Of a DNA stretch of 64,000 bases, positions 1-8,165 are shown piece by piece (the stretch's first letter is position 1; each line of letters begins with the position of its first letter). The translations under genes and the position numbers were made by a program. Below the pieces are notes generated by a model, which made no database searches, had not been told where the DNA came from, and was given only the letters and a program-made list of their open reading frames with translations. Origin of the DNA: Chitinophaga chungangae (lineage in GTDB: Bacteria > Bacteroidota > Bacteroidia > Chitinophagales > Chitinophagaceae); contig NZ_JAGHKP010000001.1 in NCBI RefSeq assembly GCF_017742215.1, positions 496,001-560,000 on the forward strand, read 5' to 3'.

Positions 1-2
1 CG

Positions 3-161
3 GACCGGCTTGTCACGAAAGCCGCGCCGGAAGCGGTGCTCATCCAGATATTCGAACCGGCCGCAAACGGTGGGGAACAAACGATCAGGCTGACTTATTC
101 ACCACCCGGCGCTTCCTGCCTGCCAACGCCGCTCGTTTTTATACCGGTTGATCTGAAATAG
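3..161 (+). CDS. C-terminal end of an unknown protein, cut by window edge
   Basis: Frame 3 is open from the window edge to a TAG at 159-161 and reads as ordinary protein (about 52 residues ending in IPVDLK), with the codon usage of the neighbours. The opposite-strand frame over the same bases looks like a shadow. I do not recognise the family. The stretch from 162 to the his promoter at 250 shows no gene and no convincing terminator. Confidence 0.5.
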   Translation, partial: DRLVTKAAPEAVLIQIFEPAANGGEQTIRLTYSPPGASCLPTPLVFIPVDLK

Positions 162-249
162 ACACAAGCGGCCGGAAGTATTGCGGTTTTGAATATTTTC
201 CATGAAAATGCCGCGAAAACCGAATAATTTCTATAAAATGTCCGGGTGT

Positions 250-279
250 TTTGAATTTTAAAATTAGTTCCTACATTTG
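250..279 (+). promoter_or_regulatory. Predicted promoter of the his operon
   Basis: TTTG at 250-253 and TACATTTG at 272-279 match the Bacteroidota sigma-70 pattern (TTTG, spacer, TAnnTTTG) with an 18-base spacer. Transcription would begin around 286, about 10 bases upstream of the leader peptide start at 297. The -7 match is exact; the assignment is inference from consensus. Confidence 0.7.
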
Positions 280-296
280 CACCGGATTCACAAATT

Positions 297-362
297 ATGA
301 TCAACAACGTACATACACACCATCACCATTCTTACCCGACCGGTAGGCAGGGGATGCTGTAA
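297..362 (+). CDS. hisL: his operon leader peptide
   Basis: A 21-codon frame starts at ATG 297 and stops at TAA 360-362. Residues 6-11 read H-T-H-H-H-H, five His codons in six, at 312-329. It lies between the predicted promoter and an intrinsic terminator and 130 bases before hisG. This is the layout of a ribosome-mediated histidine attenuator: ribosome stalling on His codons reports charged tRNA-His. The peptide itself probably has no further role. No Shine-Dalgarno sequence is visible, which is normal for the phylum. Confidence 0.85.
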   Translation: MINNVHTHHHHSYPTGRQGML

Positions 363-401
363 CAAGTACTTTACAGATATTCACCATCAAAGGCTTACCG
401 G
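331..401 (+). promoter_or_regulatory. His attenuator: alternative pairing segments
   Basis: Four segments can pair in exclusive ways. Segment 1 (CTTACC, 331-336) pairs with segment 2 (GGTAGG, 342-347). Segment 2 extended (CCGGTAGGC, 340-348) pairs with segment 3 (GCTTACCGG, 393-401) with one G-U, forming an antiterminator. Segment 3 also forms the 5' arm of the terminator at 391-414. A ribosome stalled on the His codons at 312-329 would cover segment 1 and free segment 2 for antitermination. The pairings are read from sequence; the regulation is inferred from known his attenuators. Confidence 0.75.
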
Positions 402-419
402 ACACGGTAGGCCTTTTTT
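391..419 (+). terminator. Intrinsic terminator of the his leader
   Basis: AGGCTTACCG (391-400), loop GACA, CGGTAGGCCT (405-414) form a 10-bp stem with one G-U, followed directly by six T. It lies between hisL and hisG, so it is a regulated attenuator terminator. Confidence 0.85.
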
Positions 420-453
420 GTTTCAAAAACAACATTCAAAGAAACATTCAATT

Positions 454-473
454 ATGAGACCGTAAGGTCCCAT
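454..473 (+). repeat. Covarying hairpin element, copy 1 (before hisG)
   Basis: ATGAGACC-GTAA-GGTCCCAT forms a stem with a GTAA loop and one A.C mismatch at the fourth pair, followed by CTGGCC. The same design with different paired bases recurs at 5071, 5121, 11583 and 11629. It also spells a mini-ORF, ATG-AGA-CCG-TAA. It lies between the attenuator terminator and the hisG start. Function unknown. Confidence 0.7.
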
Positions 474-494
474 CTGGCCCGTAAAAAAATAAAC

Positions 495-1358
495 ATGCCT
501 CAGATGAAGTTGCGAATTGCCATTCAGAAATCCGGCCGCTTACACGAAGATTCTATCAAACTGCTGAAAGAATGCGGGATAGACATCAATAACGGCGTGA
601 ACAAACTCAAGACAGAAGCCACCAATTTCCCGCTGGAAGTGTTTTTCCTCCGCGACGACGATATTCCGCAATACGTGGAAGACGGCGTGGCAGACCTCGG
701 CATCGTGGGCGAAAATGTAGTGCTGGAAAAGAACAGGCCCCTGCGCACCGTCGAAAAGCTGGGTTTTGGCAAATGCCGTTTAGCCATGGCCGTTCCCAAA
801 TCCATGGAATACAGCTCCATCCGCGACCTGCAGGGCCAGCGCATCGCCACCAGCTATCCCGTGATCGTGAACGATTTCCTGCGGAAACTGGACATCCAGG
901 CGGAGATCCACGAGATCAGCGGTTCCGTGGAAATAGCGCCGGGCATTGGTTTGGCGGATGCCATCTGCGACCTGGTGAGCAGCGGGTCCACCCTGTTCAT
1001 GAACGGGCTGAAGGAAGTGGAAACGGTGCTGCGCTCCGAAGCGGTGCTGGTGAGCAACGACAAACTTTCGCCCGGGCAGCAGCAATTGCTGGCCAAGCTG
1101 CAATTCCGCATCCAGGCAGTGAAAAAAGCCAAGAACAACAAATACGTGCTGCTGAACGCCCCCAACGATAAACTTCCCGAGATAATCGGTTTGCTGCCCG
1201 GCATGAAAAGCCCGACCGTACTGCCTTTGGCGGAAGAAGGCTGGAGCTCCGTGCACTCCGTGCTGAATGAAAACGATTTCTGGGACATCATCGAAAACCT
1301 CAAGGCCGCCGGCGCGCAAGGCATTCTGGTAGTGCCGATCGAGAAAATGGTCGTTTAA
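495..1358 (+). CDS. hisG: ATP phosphoribosyltransferase, long form
   Basis: Catalyses the first step of histidine synthesis, joining ATP and PRPP; cytoplasmic. The 287-residue length and the C-terminal ACT-like part (about residues 210-287) identify the long, self-contained, feedback-inhibited form that does not need HisZ. The start region reads MPQMKLRIAIQKSGRL, so either ATG 495 or ATG 504 could be used. The N-terminal AIQKSGRL and the ISGSVEIAPGIGLADAICDLV segment (around residues 140-160) are typical HisG motifs. It is the first structural gene after the attenuator, 11 bases ahead of hisD. Confidence 0.96.
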   Translation: MPQMKLRIAIQKSGRLHEDSIKLLKECGIDINNGVNKLKTEATNFPLEVFFLRDDDIPQYVEDGVADLGIVGENVVLEKNRPLRTVEKLGFGKCRLAMAVPKSMEYSSIRDLQGQRIATSYPVIVNDFLRKLDIQAEIHEISGSVEIAPGIGLADAICDLVSSGSTLFMNGLKEVETVLRSEAVLVSNDKLSPGQQQLLAKLQFRIQAVKKAKNNKYVLLNAPNDKLPEIIGLLPGMKSPTVLPLAEEGWSSVHSVLNENDFWDIIENLKAAGAQGILVVPIEKMVV

Positions 1359-1369
1359 AACAAAGAGCT

Positions 1370-2650
1370 ATGCAAATTATCCGTTACCCGGAGAAAAATA
1401 CATGGGAACAGTTGCTGAAACGCCCCGCGTTTGATACACGCGAGCTGGAATACACCGTGTCGGCCATTCTCGGTGATGTAAAGGAAAACGGCGACGCGGC
1501 CCTTCGCCGCTATACCGCGCAGTTCGACAAAGTGACGCTGGAAGAGATCGCCGTAACGGCGGAAGAATTTGAAGCGGCGAACGCCGTGCTGGACGAATCC
1601 CTGAAAACGGCCATCCGCACCGCGGCGACCAACATCGAAACGTTCCACCGCGCGCAGGTGGAGCCCGTTACGATGCTCGAAACCATGCCCGGCGTGCAAT
1701 GCTGGCGCAAACCGGTTGGCATCGAAAAAGTAGGTTTATATATTCCCGGCGGCACCGCCCCGCTGTTCTCCACCATCCTGATGCTGGCCATCCCCGCCAG
1801 GCTGGCGGGTTGCAGCGAGATCGTGCTGTGCACGCCCCCGGGCAAAAACGGCGCGGTGCATCCTGCAGTGCTCTGGGCCGCGCGTTATACCGGCATCACG
1901 CAGGTATTCAAGACAGGCGGCGTGCAGGCGATCGGCGCCATGGCTTACGGCACGGAAAGCGTGCCGAAAGTGTACAAGATATTCGGCCCGGGCAACCAGT
2001 ACGTGACCTGCGCCAAACAGCTGGTAAACAGCGCGGGCGTGGCGATCGATATGCCGGCGGGCCCTTCCGAAGTAGCGGTATTTGCAGACGATTCCTGCGT
2101 GCCGGCCTTTGTGGCGGCGGACCTGCTGTCGCAGGCGGAACATGGGGCGGACAGCCAGGTGCTGCTCGTGACCACCTCCAAAACCGTGATCGCAGCCGTG
2201 GAGCAGGAAGTAGCCGCACAGCTGGCGTTGCTGCCCCGGAAAGAACTGGCCGTGAAAGCGCTGGACAACAGCAAACTGGTGCTGGTGAACGACCGCGACG
2301 AAGCCATGGACATGCTCAACGCCTACGCGCCCGAACATCTCATCATGGCTTGCGAAAACGATGAAGCGCTGGCTACCCGCGTGGTGAACGCAGGCTCCGT
2401 TTTCCTTGGCAACTATTCCCCGGAAAGCGCCGGCGATTACGCATCCGGCACCAATCACACGCTGCCCACCAACGGTTACGCCACGGCCTACAGCGGTGTG
2501 AGCGTAGACAGTTTTGTGAAAAAGATCACCTTCCAGCGGCTTTCCCGTGAAGGACTGCAGGCGCTGGCCCCGGCCATCGAGGCCATGGCGGCGGCAGAAG
2601 GACTGGAAGCGCACAGGAACGCAGTTTCAATCAGAATAAAAAACTTGTAA
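1370..2650 (+). CDS. hisD: Histidinol dehydrogenase
   Basis: Zn- and NAD-dependent enzyme for the last two oxidations, histidinol to histidine. At 426 residues it has normal family length. Visible signatures are VGLYIPGGTAPLFST in the NAD region, GPGNQYVTCAKQL, the MPAGPSEV segment, and the C-terminal NYSPESAGDYASGTNHTLPT carrying metal/substrate-binding histidine. Sits between hisG and hisC with gaps of 11 and 3 bases, clearly one operon. Confidence 0.97.
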   Translation: MQIIRYPEKNTWEQLLKRPAFDTRELEYTVSAILGDVKENGDAALRRYTAQFDKVTLEEIAVTAEEFEAANAVLDESLKTAIRTAATNIETFHRAQVEPVTMLETMPGVQCWRKPVGIEKVGLYIPGGTAPLFSTILMLAIPARLAGCSEIVLCTPPGKNGAVHPAVLWAARYTGITQVFKTGGVQAIGAMAYGTESVPKVYKIFGPGNQYVTCAKQLVNSAGVAIDMPAGPSEVAVFADDSCVPAFVAADLLSQAEHGADSQVLLVTTSKTVIAAVEQEVAAQLALLPRKELAVKALDNSKLVLVNDRDEAMDMLNAYAPEHLIMACENDEALATRVVNAGSVFLGNYSPESAGDYASGTNHTLPTNGYATAYSGVSVDSFVKKITFQRLSREGLQALAPAIEAMAAAEGLEAHRNAVSIRIKNL

Positions 2651-2653
2651 CAT

Positions 2654-3706
2654 ATGTTCGACCTGGACAGTATTTTAAGGGACAATATCAAAAGACTGGT
2701 GCCTTATTCATCCGCCCGCGATGAGTTCAAAGGCGAAGCCTCCGTATACCTCGACGCCAACGAAAACAGCTTCGGCTCCCCGCTCCCGGTGAATTATCAT
2801 CGTTATCCCGATCCCCTGCAATGGAAGGTGAAATACCGCCTTGCGGAGATCAAAGGCGTGCCGCCGCAGAACATTTTCCTCGGCAACGGCAGCGACGAAG
2901 CCATCGACATCCTGTACCGCGCTTTCTGCCGCCCCGGCATCGACAACGTGGTGCTGTGCCCGCCCACCTACGGCATGTACGAAGTAAGCGCCAACATCAA
3001 CGACGTGATCGTGCGCAAAGCCTCGCTCACGTCAGAATTCCAGCTCGACCTCCAGGCCATCGAAAACGCGATAGACGAAAACACGAAGCTCATTTTCATC
3101 TGTTCGCCCAACAACCCGACCGCCAACGCCATCAACCGGCAAGACATCGAGGTGGTGCTGAATAATTTCGACGGCATCGTGGTAATAGACGAGGCGTACA
3201 TCAACTTTTCCCGCCAGAAATCTTTCATACAGGAATTGACCGAATACCCGAACCTCGTAGTGATGCAGACCCTTTCCAAAGCCTGGGGCCTGGCAGCGCT
3301 GCGCGTAGGAATGGCTTTCGCAAGCGAAGACATCATCAACGTGTTCAATAAAATAAAACCGCCCTACAACATTAACCAGGCCTCGCAGGAGCTGGCGTTG
3401 CAGGCGCTGGACAATATCGACCAGGTGAACAACTGGATCAAAGAAACCGTGGAAGAGCGCGCCAAACTGGAAGCCGAGCTGGTGAAACTGCCCATCGTAG
3501 AGCAGGTTTACCCCAGCGACGCGAATTTTTTGCTGGTGAAAACCGTTGACGCCAAGGGCATTTACAACCGCCTGGTGCAGGATGGCATTATCGTGCGGGA
3601 CCGCTCGAAAGTAGAGCTGTGCGCAGGAAGCCTCCGCATTACCATTGGCACGCCGGAAGAAAACATCACTTTGCTGAACACTTTAAAAACGATCCCCGCA
3701 AAATGA
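2654..3706 (+). CDS. hisC: Histidinol-phosphate aminotransferase
   Basis: PLP enzyme converting imidazole-acetol phosphate to histidinol phosphate. The 350-residue protein is a fold-type I aminotransferase: [12 protein letters not shown] near the N-terminus, [15 protein letters not shown] (PLP phosphate region), [18 protein letters not shown], and the PLP lysine in [14 protein letters not shown]. The stop overlaps the hisB start (ATGA), implying translational coupling. Confidence 0.96.
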   Translation: MFDLDSILRDNIKRLVPYSSARDEFKGEASVYLDANENSFGSPLPVNYHRYPDPLQWKVKYRLAEIKGVPPQNIFLGNGSDEAIDILYRAFCRPGIDNVVLCPPTYGMYEVSANINDVIVRKASLTSEFQLDLQAIENAIDENTKLIFICSPNNPTANAINRQDIEVVLNNFDGIVVIDEAYINFSRQKSFIQELTEYPNLVVMQTLSKAWGLAALRVGMAFASEDIINVFNKIKPPYNINQASQELALQALDNIDQVNNWIKETVEERAKLEAELVKLPIVEQVYPSDANFLLVKTVDAKGIYNRLVQDGIIVRDRSKVELCAGSLRITIGTPEENITLLNTLKTIPAK

Positions 3707-4836
3707 AACGCGTATTATTCATAGACCGCGACGGCACCATGATCCGCGAAGTGCCGCCCACGTACCAGATCGACTGCCTGGAGAAAGTGGAATTTTACCC
3801 GAAAGTGTTCACCTATCTCGGGAAAATAGCGGCGGAGCTGGATTACGAGCTGGTGCTGGTGAGCAACCAGGACGGCATGGGCACGGATTCTTTCCCGGAG
3901 CACACCTTCCATCCGCCCCACAACCACATCATCCGCGCGTTTGCCAACGAGGGCATCGTGTTCGCCCGCGAGCACATCGACGTGTCGCTGCCGGCGGATA
4001 ACAAACCCACGCGCAAGCCCGGCATTGGCATGCTTAGCCAATATTTCACCCCGGAATACGATCTCGCCAATTCCTTTGTGATCGGCGACCGCATTACCGA
4101 CGTGAAACTCGCCCAGAACCTGGGCGCAAAAGCCATCTGGATCAATGAAGGCACCGGCCTGGGCGCCGCGGAGGTAAAGGGAGACGAAAGCCTGAAAGAC
4201 GTGATCGCCCTCGAAACCACCGACTGGGCGAAGATCTACGAGTTCCTCAAGATCGGGCTGCGCAAGGTGAGCCATACCCGCACCACCAAGGAAACAGACA
4301 TTCACATCGAGCTGAACCTCGACGGGACAGGGCAGGCAGACATTCACACCGGTCTTCACTTTTTCGACCATATGCTCGACCAGATCGCCCGCCACGGCAG
4401 CATAGACCTGAAAATACAGGCCAAAGGCGACCTGCACATAGACGAACATCACACCATCGAAGATACCGGCATTGCGCTGGGAGAGGCCTTCGCAATGGGG
4501 CTGGCGGACAAAAAAGGCATGGAGCGATACGGTTTCTGCCTGCCCATGGACGATTGCCTGGCCCAGGCCGCCATCGACTTCGGGGGCCGTAACTGGATCG
4601 TGTGGGATGCGGAGTTCAAACGCGAAAAAGTGGGAGACATGCCGACGGAAATGTTCTTCCATTTCTTCAAATCCTTCTCCGACGCGGCCCGCTGCAACCT
4701 GAACATTAAGGCGGAAGGGGAGAACGAGCACCACAAGATCGAGGCCATTTTCAAAGCCTTCGCGAAGGCGATCAAAATGGCGGTGAAGCGCAACCCGGAC
4801 AATATGCAATTGCCCAGCACCAAAGGCGTACTGTAA
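3703..4836 (+). CDS. hisB: Bifunctional histidinol-phosphatase / imidazoleglycerol-phosphate dehydratase
   Basis: The 377-residue fusion has a HAD phosphatase at about residues 1-165 (LFIDRDGT nucleophile motif; [18 protein letters not shown]) and an IGP dehydratase at about 180-377 ([18 protein letters not shown] HFFDHML motif, [16 protein letters not shown] and the later [14 protein letters not shown] metal-binding motif). It supplies steps 7 and 9 of the pathway. I chose ATG 3703, which overlaps the hisC stop as ATGA; a longer open frame upstream lies inside hisC and adds no homologous sequence. Confidence 0.96.
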   Translation: MKRVLFIDRDGTMIREVPPTYQIDCLEKVEFYPKVFTYLGKIAAELDYELVLVSNQDGMGTDSFPEHTFHPPHNHIIRAFANEGIVFAREHIDVSLPADNKPTRKPGIGMLSQYFTPEYDLANSFVIGDRITDVKLAQNLGAKAIWINEGTGLGAAEVKGDESLKDVIALETTDWAKIYEFLKIGLRKVSHTRTTKETDIHIELNLDGTGQADIHTGLHFFDHMLDQIARHGSIDLKIQAKGDLHIDEHHTIEDTGIALGEAFAMGLADKKGMERYGFCLPMDDCLAQAAIDFGGRNWIVWDAEFKREKVGDMPTEMFFHFFKSFSDAARCNLNIKAEGENEHHKIEAIFKAFAKAIKMAVKRNPDNMQLPSTKGVL

Positions 4837-4852
4837 CATGAAGAAAGAAAAA

Positions 4853-4884
4853 TTTGCATTTTCGGATAAAACCCCGCATATTTG
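4853..4884 (+). promoter_or_regulatory. Predicted internal promoter for the trp block
   Basis: TTTG at 4853-4856 and CATATTTG at 4877-4884 (one mismatch to TAnnTTTG) are separated by 20 bases, just after hisB and 9 bases before the trpL start. It would allow trp transcription independent of the his promoter. Confidence 0.55.
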
Positions 4885-4892
4885 CCCTCACA

Positions 4893-4952
4893 ATGCAAAT
4901 GAACAACACATACAAACTTTGGTGGCACGCAGGCAATTTCTCCGCTGTGTAG
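4893..4952 (+). CDS. trpL: trp operon leader peptide
   Basis: A 19-codon frame from ATG 4893 to TAG 4950-4952, MQMNNTYKLWWHAGNFSAV, with tandem Trp codons at 4920-4925. ATG 4899 is an alternative start. It precedes a strong intrinsic terminator and trpE. Tandem Trp codons followed by exclusive hairpins are the signature of ribosome-mediated trp attenuation. Confidence 0.87.
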   Translation: MQMNNTYKLWWHAGNFSAV

Positions 4953-5006
4953 CAGTGCCGTGTTTGTATTAAACATACTTGAAAGAAGGCTCGCTGTACA
5001 CAGCGG
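4942..5006 (+). promoter_or_regulatory. Trp attenuator: antiterminator pairing
   Basis: CCGCTGTGTA (4942-4951, the end of the leader frame) is an exact 10-base complement of TACACAGCGG (4997-5006), which covers the loop and first 3'-arm bases of the terminator. A ribosome stalled at the Trp codons (4920-4925) leaves 4942-4951 free to form this antiterminator. A ribosome that reaches the stop codon covers it and lets the terminator form. Pairing is seen directly; the mechanism is by analogy to known trp attenuators. Confidence 0.8.
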
Positions 5007-5020
5007 GCCTTCTTCGTTTT
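4983..5020 (+). terminator. Intrinsic terminator of the trp leader
   Basis: AAGAAGGCTCGCTG (4983-4996), loop TACA, CAGCGGGCCTTCTT (5001-5014) give a 14-bp stem with one G-U, followed by CG and four T. It lies between trpL and trpE. Confidence 0.85.
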
Positions 5021-5070
5021 CAGCCGGTTTGGTGCCGGGCGGAACTGAAATCAAATCAAATGGCAAATAG

Positions 5071-5090
5071 ATGACACCGTAAGGTGCCAT
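5071..5090 (+). repeat. Covarying hairpin element, copy 2 (before trpE)
   Basis: ATGACACC-GTAA-GGTGCCAT has the same stem, GTAA loop and A.C mismatch as the copy before hisG, with compensatory arm changes (CACC/GGTG against GACC/GGTC). It also reads ATG-ACA-CCG-TAA. The 10-base direct repeat TGGCAAATAG flanks it at 5061-5070 and 5092-5101, suggesting remnants of a longer array. Confidence 0.7.
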
Positions 5091-5120
5091 GTGGCAAATA
5101 GAGAAGACAAACACGAACGC

Positions 5121-5140
5121 ATGACATCGTAAGATGCCAT
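5121..5140 (+). repeat. Covarying hairpin element, copy 3 (before trpE)
   Basis: ATGACATC-GTAA-GATGCCAT keeps the fold with a further compensatory pair (CATC/GATG) and reads ATG-ACA-TCG-TAA. Its upstream flank (AGACAAACACGAACGC) resembles the flank of the real trpE start (AGTCAAACTTGAACGA), as though the start-codon neighbourhood had been duplicated with the element. Confidence 0.7.
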
Positions 5141-5169
5141 TCGGCAATTGAAAAGTCAAACTTGAACGA

Positions 5170-6579
5170 ATGAAACAAATTCAGGTAAAAACAAAGTCAA
5201 AAAAGATGCTCGCTGATGTGTTCACGCCCGTCAGCATTTATCTCCGCATCCGCGACAAATTCCCCGGCTCCATTCTCCTGGAAAGCACGGATTCCAACGC
5301 CAGCGAAAACAGCTGGTCGTTCATCGGGATCAAACCTATCGCCGGCATCGAAGTGACCTCCACGGACATTTTCGAGTTCAAATACCCCGGTCAGCCCGTT
5401 GAGCACAAACAGCTCTCCAGCAAAGCCGCCGTGCTCAAAGAGATGGACGCCTTCCTGAAAAGTTTCGTGTTCGCCGAAAAATCGCCCATCCCTTTCGGGG
5501 AAGGTCTCTACGGCTACAGTACTTACGACGCAGTGCAGTTCTTCGAAAAGATCAGCTTTCAAAAACGCGCCGCGGCCGGTAACACCATCCCGCTCATGCG
5601 TTACCGTTTTTACCAGTACGTGATCGCCATCAATCATTTTAAAGACGACATGTACCTCATCGAAAACCAGGTAGACGGCCAGGAAAGCGAGTTCGATTTC
5701 CTGGAATCGCTTATCCGCAACAAGGATTTCCCCATGTACGCCTTCACCGGCAAAGGCGAAGAGCAGACCAACATGACGGACGAACAATACATGCAGATGG
5801 TGGAAAAAGGCAAACAGCACTGCTTCCGCGGCGATGTGTTCCAGATCGTATTGTCCCGCTCGTTCCACCGCGAGTTCGCCGGCGACGAGTTCAACGTATA
5901 CCGCGCGCTGCGCTCCATCAATCCCTCTCCTTACCTTTTTTATTTCGATTACGGCGATTACAAGCTGATGGGCTCTTCACCAGAAGCGCAGCTCATCATC
6001 AAAAACCGGAAGGCCGTGATACACCCGATAGCAGGCACTTTCAGGCGCACCGGCAACGACGAGCAGGACAAACAACTGGCGGACCAGTTGCTGGAAGACC
6101 CGAAAGAAAATGCGGAACATGTGATGCTGGTAGACCTGGCGCGCAACGACCTGAGCCGTTACGCCAAAAACGTGGAAGTGGAAACTTACCGGCAGATCAA
6201 ATATTATTCGCACGTGATACACCTGGTGAGCGAGGTAACCGGCGAACTGGAACCGAACAGCAGCCCGTTCGACATACTGGCGGCCACTTTCCCGGCAGGC
6301 ACGCTTTCCGGCGCGCCAAAATACAAAGCCATGGAACTGATCGACAGCTACGAGCCCACCGCGCGAGGTTTTTACGGCGGATGTGTGGGATTTGTGGGTT
6401 TCAACGGTGACTTCAACCACGCGATCATGATCCGCTCCATCCTGAGCAGGAACAATACGCTGTATTACCAGGCGGGCGCGGGCGTTGTGGCCAAATCTGT
6501 CGCCAGTTCGGAGCTGCAGGAAGTGAATAATAAACTTAACGCATTAAAACAGGCCATTATCCTGGCGCAAAATATCTGA
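5170..6579 (+). CDS. trpE: Anthranilate synthase component I
   Basis: Converts chorismate to anthranilate with TrpG. The 469-residue protein has the N-terminal LLES motif (about residue 37) of the tryptophan feedback site and a C-terminal chorismate-binding domain. Visible there are DVFQIVLSR, GSSPEA, HPIAGTFRRT, EHVMLVDLARND and the TFPAGTLSGAPKYKAMELI active-site stretch. It lies behind the trp attenuator and copies 2-3 of the hairpin element; trpG follows after one base. Confidence 0.96.
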   Translation: MKQIQVKTKSKKMLADVFTPVSIYLRIRDKFPGSILLESTDSNASENSWSFIGIKPIAGIEVTSTDIFEFKYPGQPVEHKQLSSKAAVLKEMDAFLKSFVFAEKSPIPFGEGLYGYSTYDAVQFFEKISFQKRAAAGNTIPLMRYRFYQYVIAINHFKDDMYLIENQVDGQESEFDFLESLIRNKDFPMYAFTGKGEEQTNMTDEQYMQMVEKGKQHCFRGDVFQIVLSRSFHREFAGDEFNVYRALRSINPSPYLFYFDYGDYKLMGSSPEAQLIIKNRKAVIHPIAGTFRRTGNDEQDKQLADQLLEDPKENAEHVMLVDLARNDLSRYAKNVEVETYRQIKYYSHVIHLVSEVTGELEPNSSPFDILAATFPAGTLSGAPKYKAMELIDSYEPTARGFYGGCVGFVGFNGDFNHAIMIRSILSRNNTLYYQAGAGVVAKSVASSELQEVNNKLNALKQAIILAQNI

Positions 6580-6580
6580 T

Positions 6581-7150
6581 ATGAACATCCTGGTATTTGA
6601 TAATTACGATTCGTTCACCTACAACCTCGTGCACCTCGTCGAGAAGATCATCGGTGGGAAAGTGACGGTGGTGAGGAATGACGAGATCGCACTGGACGAT
6701 GTGGGCCAATACGACCGGATCATTCTTTCGCCGGGCCCCGGCATTCCCGAAGAGGCGGGTTTGCTGCTGCCGCTCATCAAACGGTATGCGGCCACCAAAC
6801 CTATATTCGGCGTGTGTTTGGGCCAGCAGGCCATCGGCGAGGCGTTTGGCGCCAAACTCATCAATCTCACCGATGTGTACCACGGCGTAGCCACTCCCGT
6901 CAACATAATTTCCCGCAGCGGCCGCCTGTTCAACCACCTACCGGAAGAGCTGGAAGCAGGCCGGTACCACTCCTGGGTGGTAGACGAAGCAACGCTTCCC
7001 GCCGAGCTGGAAGTGACCGCCCGCGACGCGCAGGGTTACATCATGGCATTGCAGCACCGTAAGTACGACGTTTGCGGCGTGCAGTTCCACCCTGAAAGCG
7101 TGCTGACCCCGCAGGGCGAACAAATTCTCCGCAACTGGTTAGGGCTGTAA
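6581..7150 (+). CDS. trpG: Anthranilate synthase component II (glutamine amidotransferase)
   Basis: Class I glutamine amidotransferase supplying ammonia to TrpE. The 189-residue length is normal. The catalytic Cys is in FGVCLGQQAIGEAFGA (about residue 80), and the His-Glu pair is in VQFHPESVLT. NYDSFTYNLVHLVE at the N-terminus is characteristic of the TrpG/PabA family. It could also serve PabB, but its position fixes it to trp. Confidence 0.95.
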   Translation: MNILVFDNYDSFTYNLVHLVEKIIGGKVTVVRNDEIALDDVGQYDRIILSPGPGIPEEAGLLLPLIKRYAATKPIFGVCLGQQAIGEAFGAKLINLTDVYHGVATPVNIISRSGRLFNHLPEELEAGRYHSWVVDEATLPAELEVTARDAQGYIMALQHRKYDVCGVQFHPESVLTPQGEQILRNWLGL

Positions 7151-7169
7151 CATCCACAAAAGAACGACA

Positions 7170-8159
7170 ATGAAAAAGATACTCAACTATCTGTTCGAAC
7201 ATAAAACTTTCAGCCGCGAAAGCGCAAAAGAGATATTGACCAATATTTCGAAAGGCGTGTACAACGAAAGCGAGCTGGCCGCCTTCATGACGGTGTTCCT
7301 CATGCGCAGCATCACCATCGAAGAGCTGCTGGGCTTCCGGGACGCGCTGCTGGAGCTTTGCGTGCCGGTGAAGCTGGACGACAGCGTGCTCGACATCGTG
7401 GGCACCGGAGGCGACGGCAAAAACACCTTCAACATTTCTACGCTCAGCTGCTTCCTGGTGGCGGGTGCGGGTGGAAAGGTGGCGAAACACGGCAACTACG
7501 GCGTATCGTCCATCAGCGGCGCATCGAACGTAATGGAAAGCGTAGGGTACAAATTCAAGAACGACGAAGGGAAATTGCAGCGTGAAATGGCCGAAGCCGG
7601 CATCTGTTTCCTGCATGCCCCGTTGTTTCACCCCGCCCTGAAAAACGTGGCGCCGGTGCGCCGTCAGCTCGGCGTGCGCACGTTCTTCAACATGCTCGGC
7701 CCGCTGGTAAACCCGGCTTTCGCCCAGCACCAGCTGATCGGCGTGTACAGCCTCGAAATGGCGCGCATCTACAATTATCTTTTCCAGCAGACGGACAAAC
7801 GCTACGCCATCGTGCACAGTCTTGACGGGTACGACGAAATTTCCCTCACAGGAGACACGCGCATCATCACGAACAAAGGCGAGCAGGACTGGACGCCTGA
7901 AGCGCTCGGTAAAAGAAAAGTGCATGCGGAAGACATTTTCGGCGGCAACACCACCGAAGACGCGGCGAAGATTTTCGTAAAAGTGCTGAAAGGCGAAGGC
8001 ACCTGGGCGCAGCATTCCGTGGTGATGGCCAACGCCGCCATGGGCCTGTATTGCCTGGAGAAATACCCGACGTACGACGAATGTTTCCAGGCGGCCGTAG
8101 CATCGCTGGAATCGGGCGCGGCCTACAAAGTATTCCAGAAATTGATTTCGTTACAATAG
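7170..8159 (+). CDS. trpD: Anthranilate phosphoribosyltransferase
   Basis: Transfers phosphoribose from PRPP to anthranilate. The 329-residue protein carries the PRPP-binding GTGGDGKNTFNIST motif (about residue 77), AKHGNYGVSS, and the metal/anthranilate site region ending MLGPLVNPA. In the second motif Tyr replaces the Arg common in proteobacterial enzymes. Nineteen bases follow trpG and six precede trpC. Confidence 0.96.
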   Translation: MKKILNYLFEHKTFSRESAKEILTNISKGVYNESELAAFMTVFLMRSITIEELLGFRDALLELCVPVKLDDSVLDIVGTGGDGKNTFNISTLSCFLVAGAGGKVAKHGNYGVSSISGASNVMESVGYKFKNDEGKLQREMAEAGICFLHAPLFHPALKNVAPVRRQLGVRTFFNMLGPLVNPAFAQHQLIGVYSLEMARIYNYLFQQTDKRYAIVHSLDGYDEISLTGDTRIITNKGEQDWTPEALGKRKVHAEDIFGGNTTEDAAKIFVKVLKGEGTWAQHSVVMANAAMGLYCLEKYPTYDECFQAAVASLESGAAYKVFQKLISLQ

Positions 8160-8165
8160 TACCGT

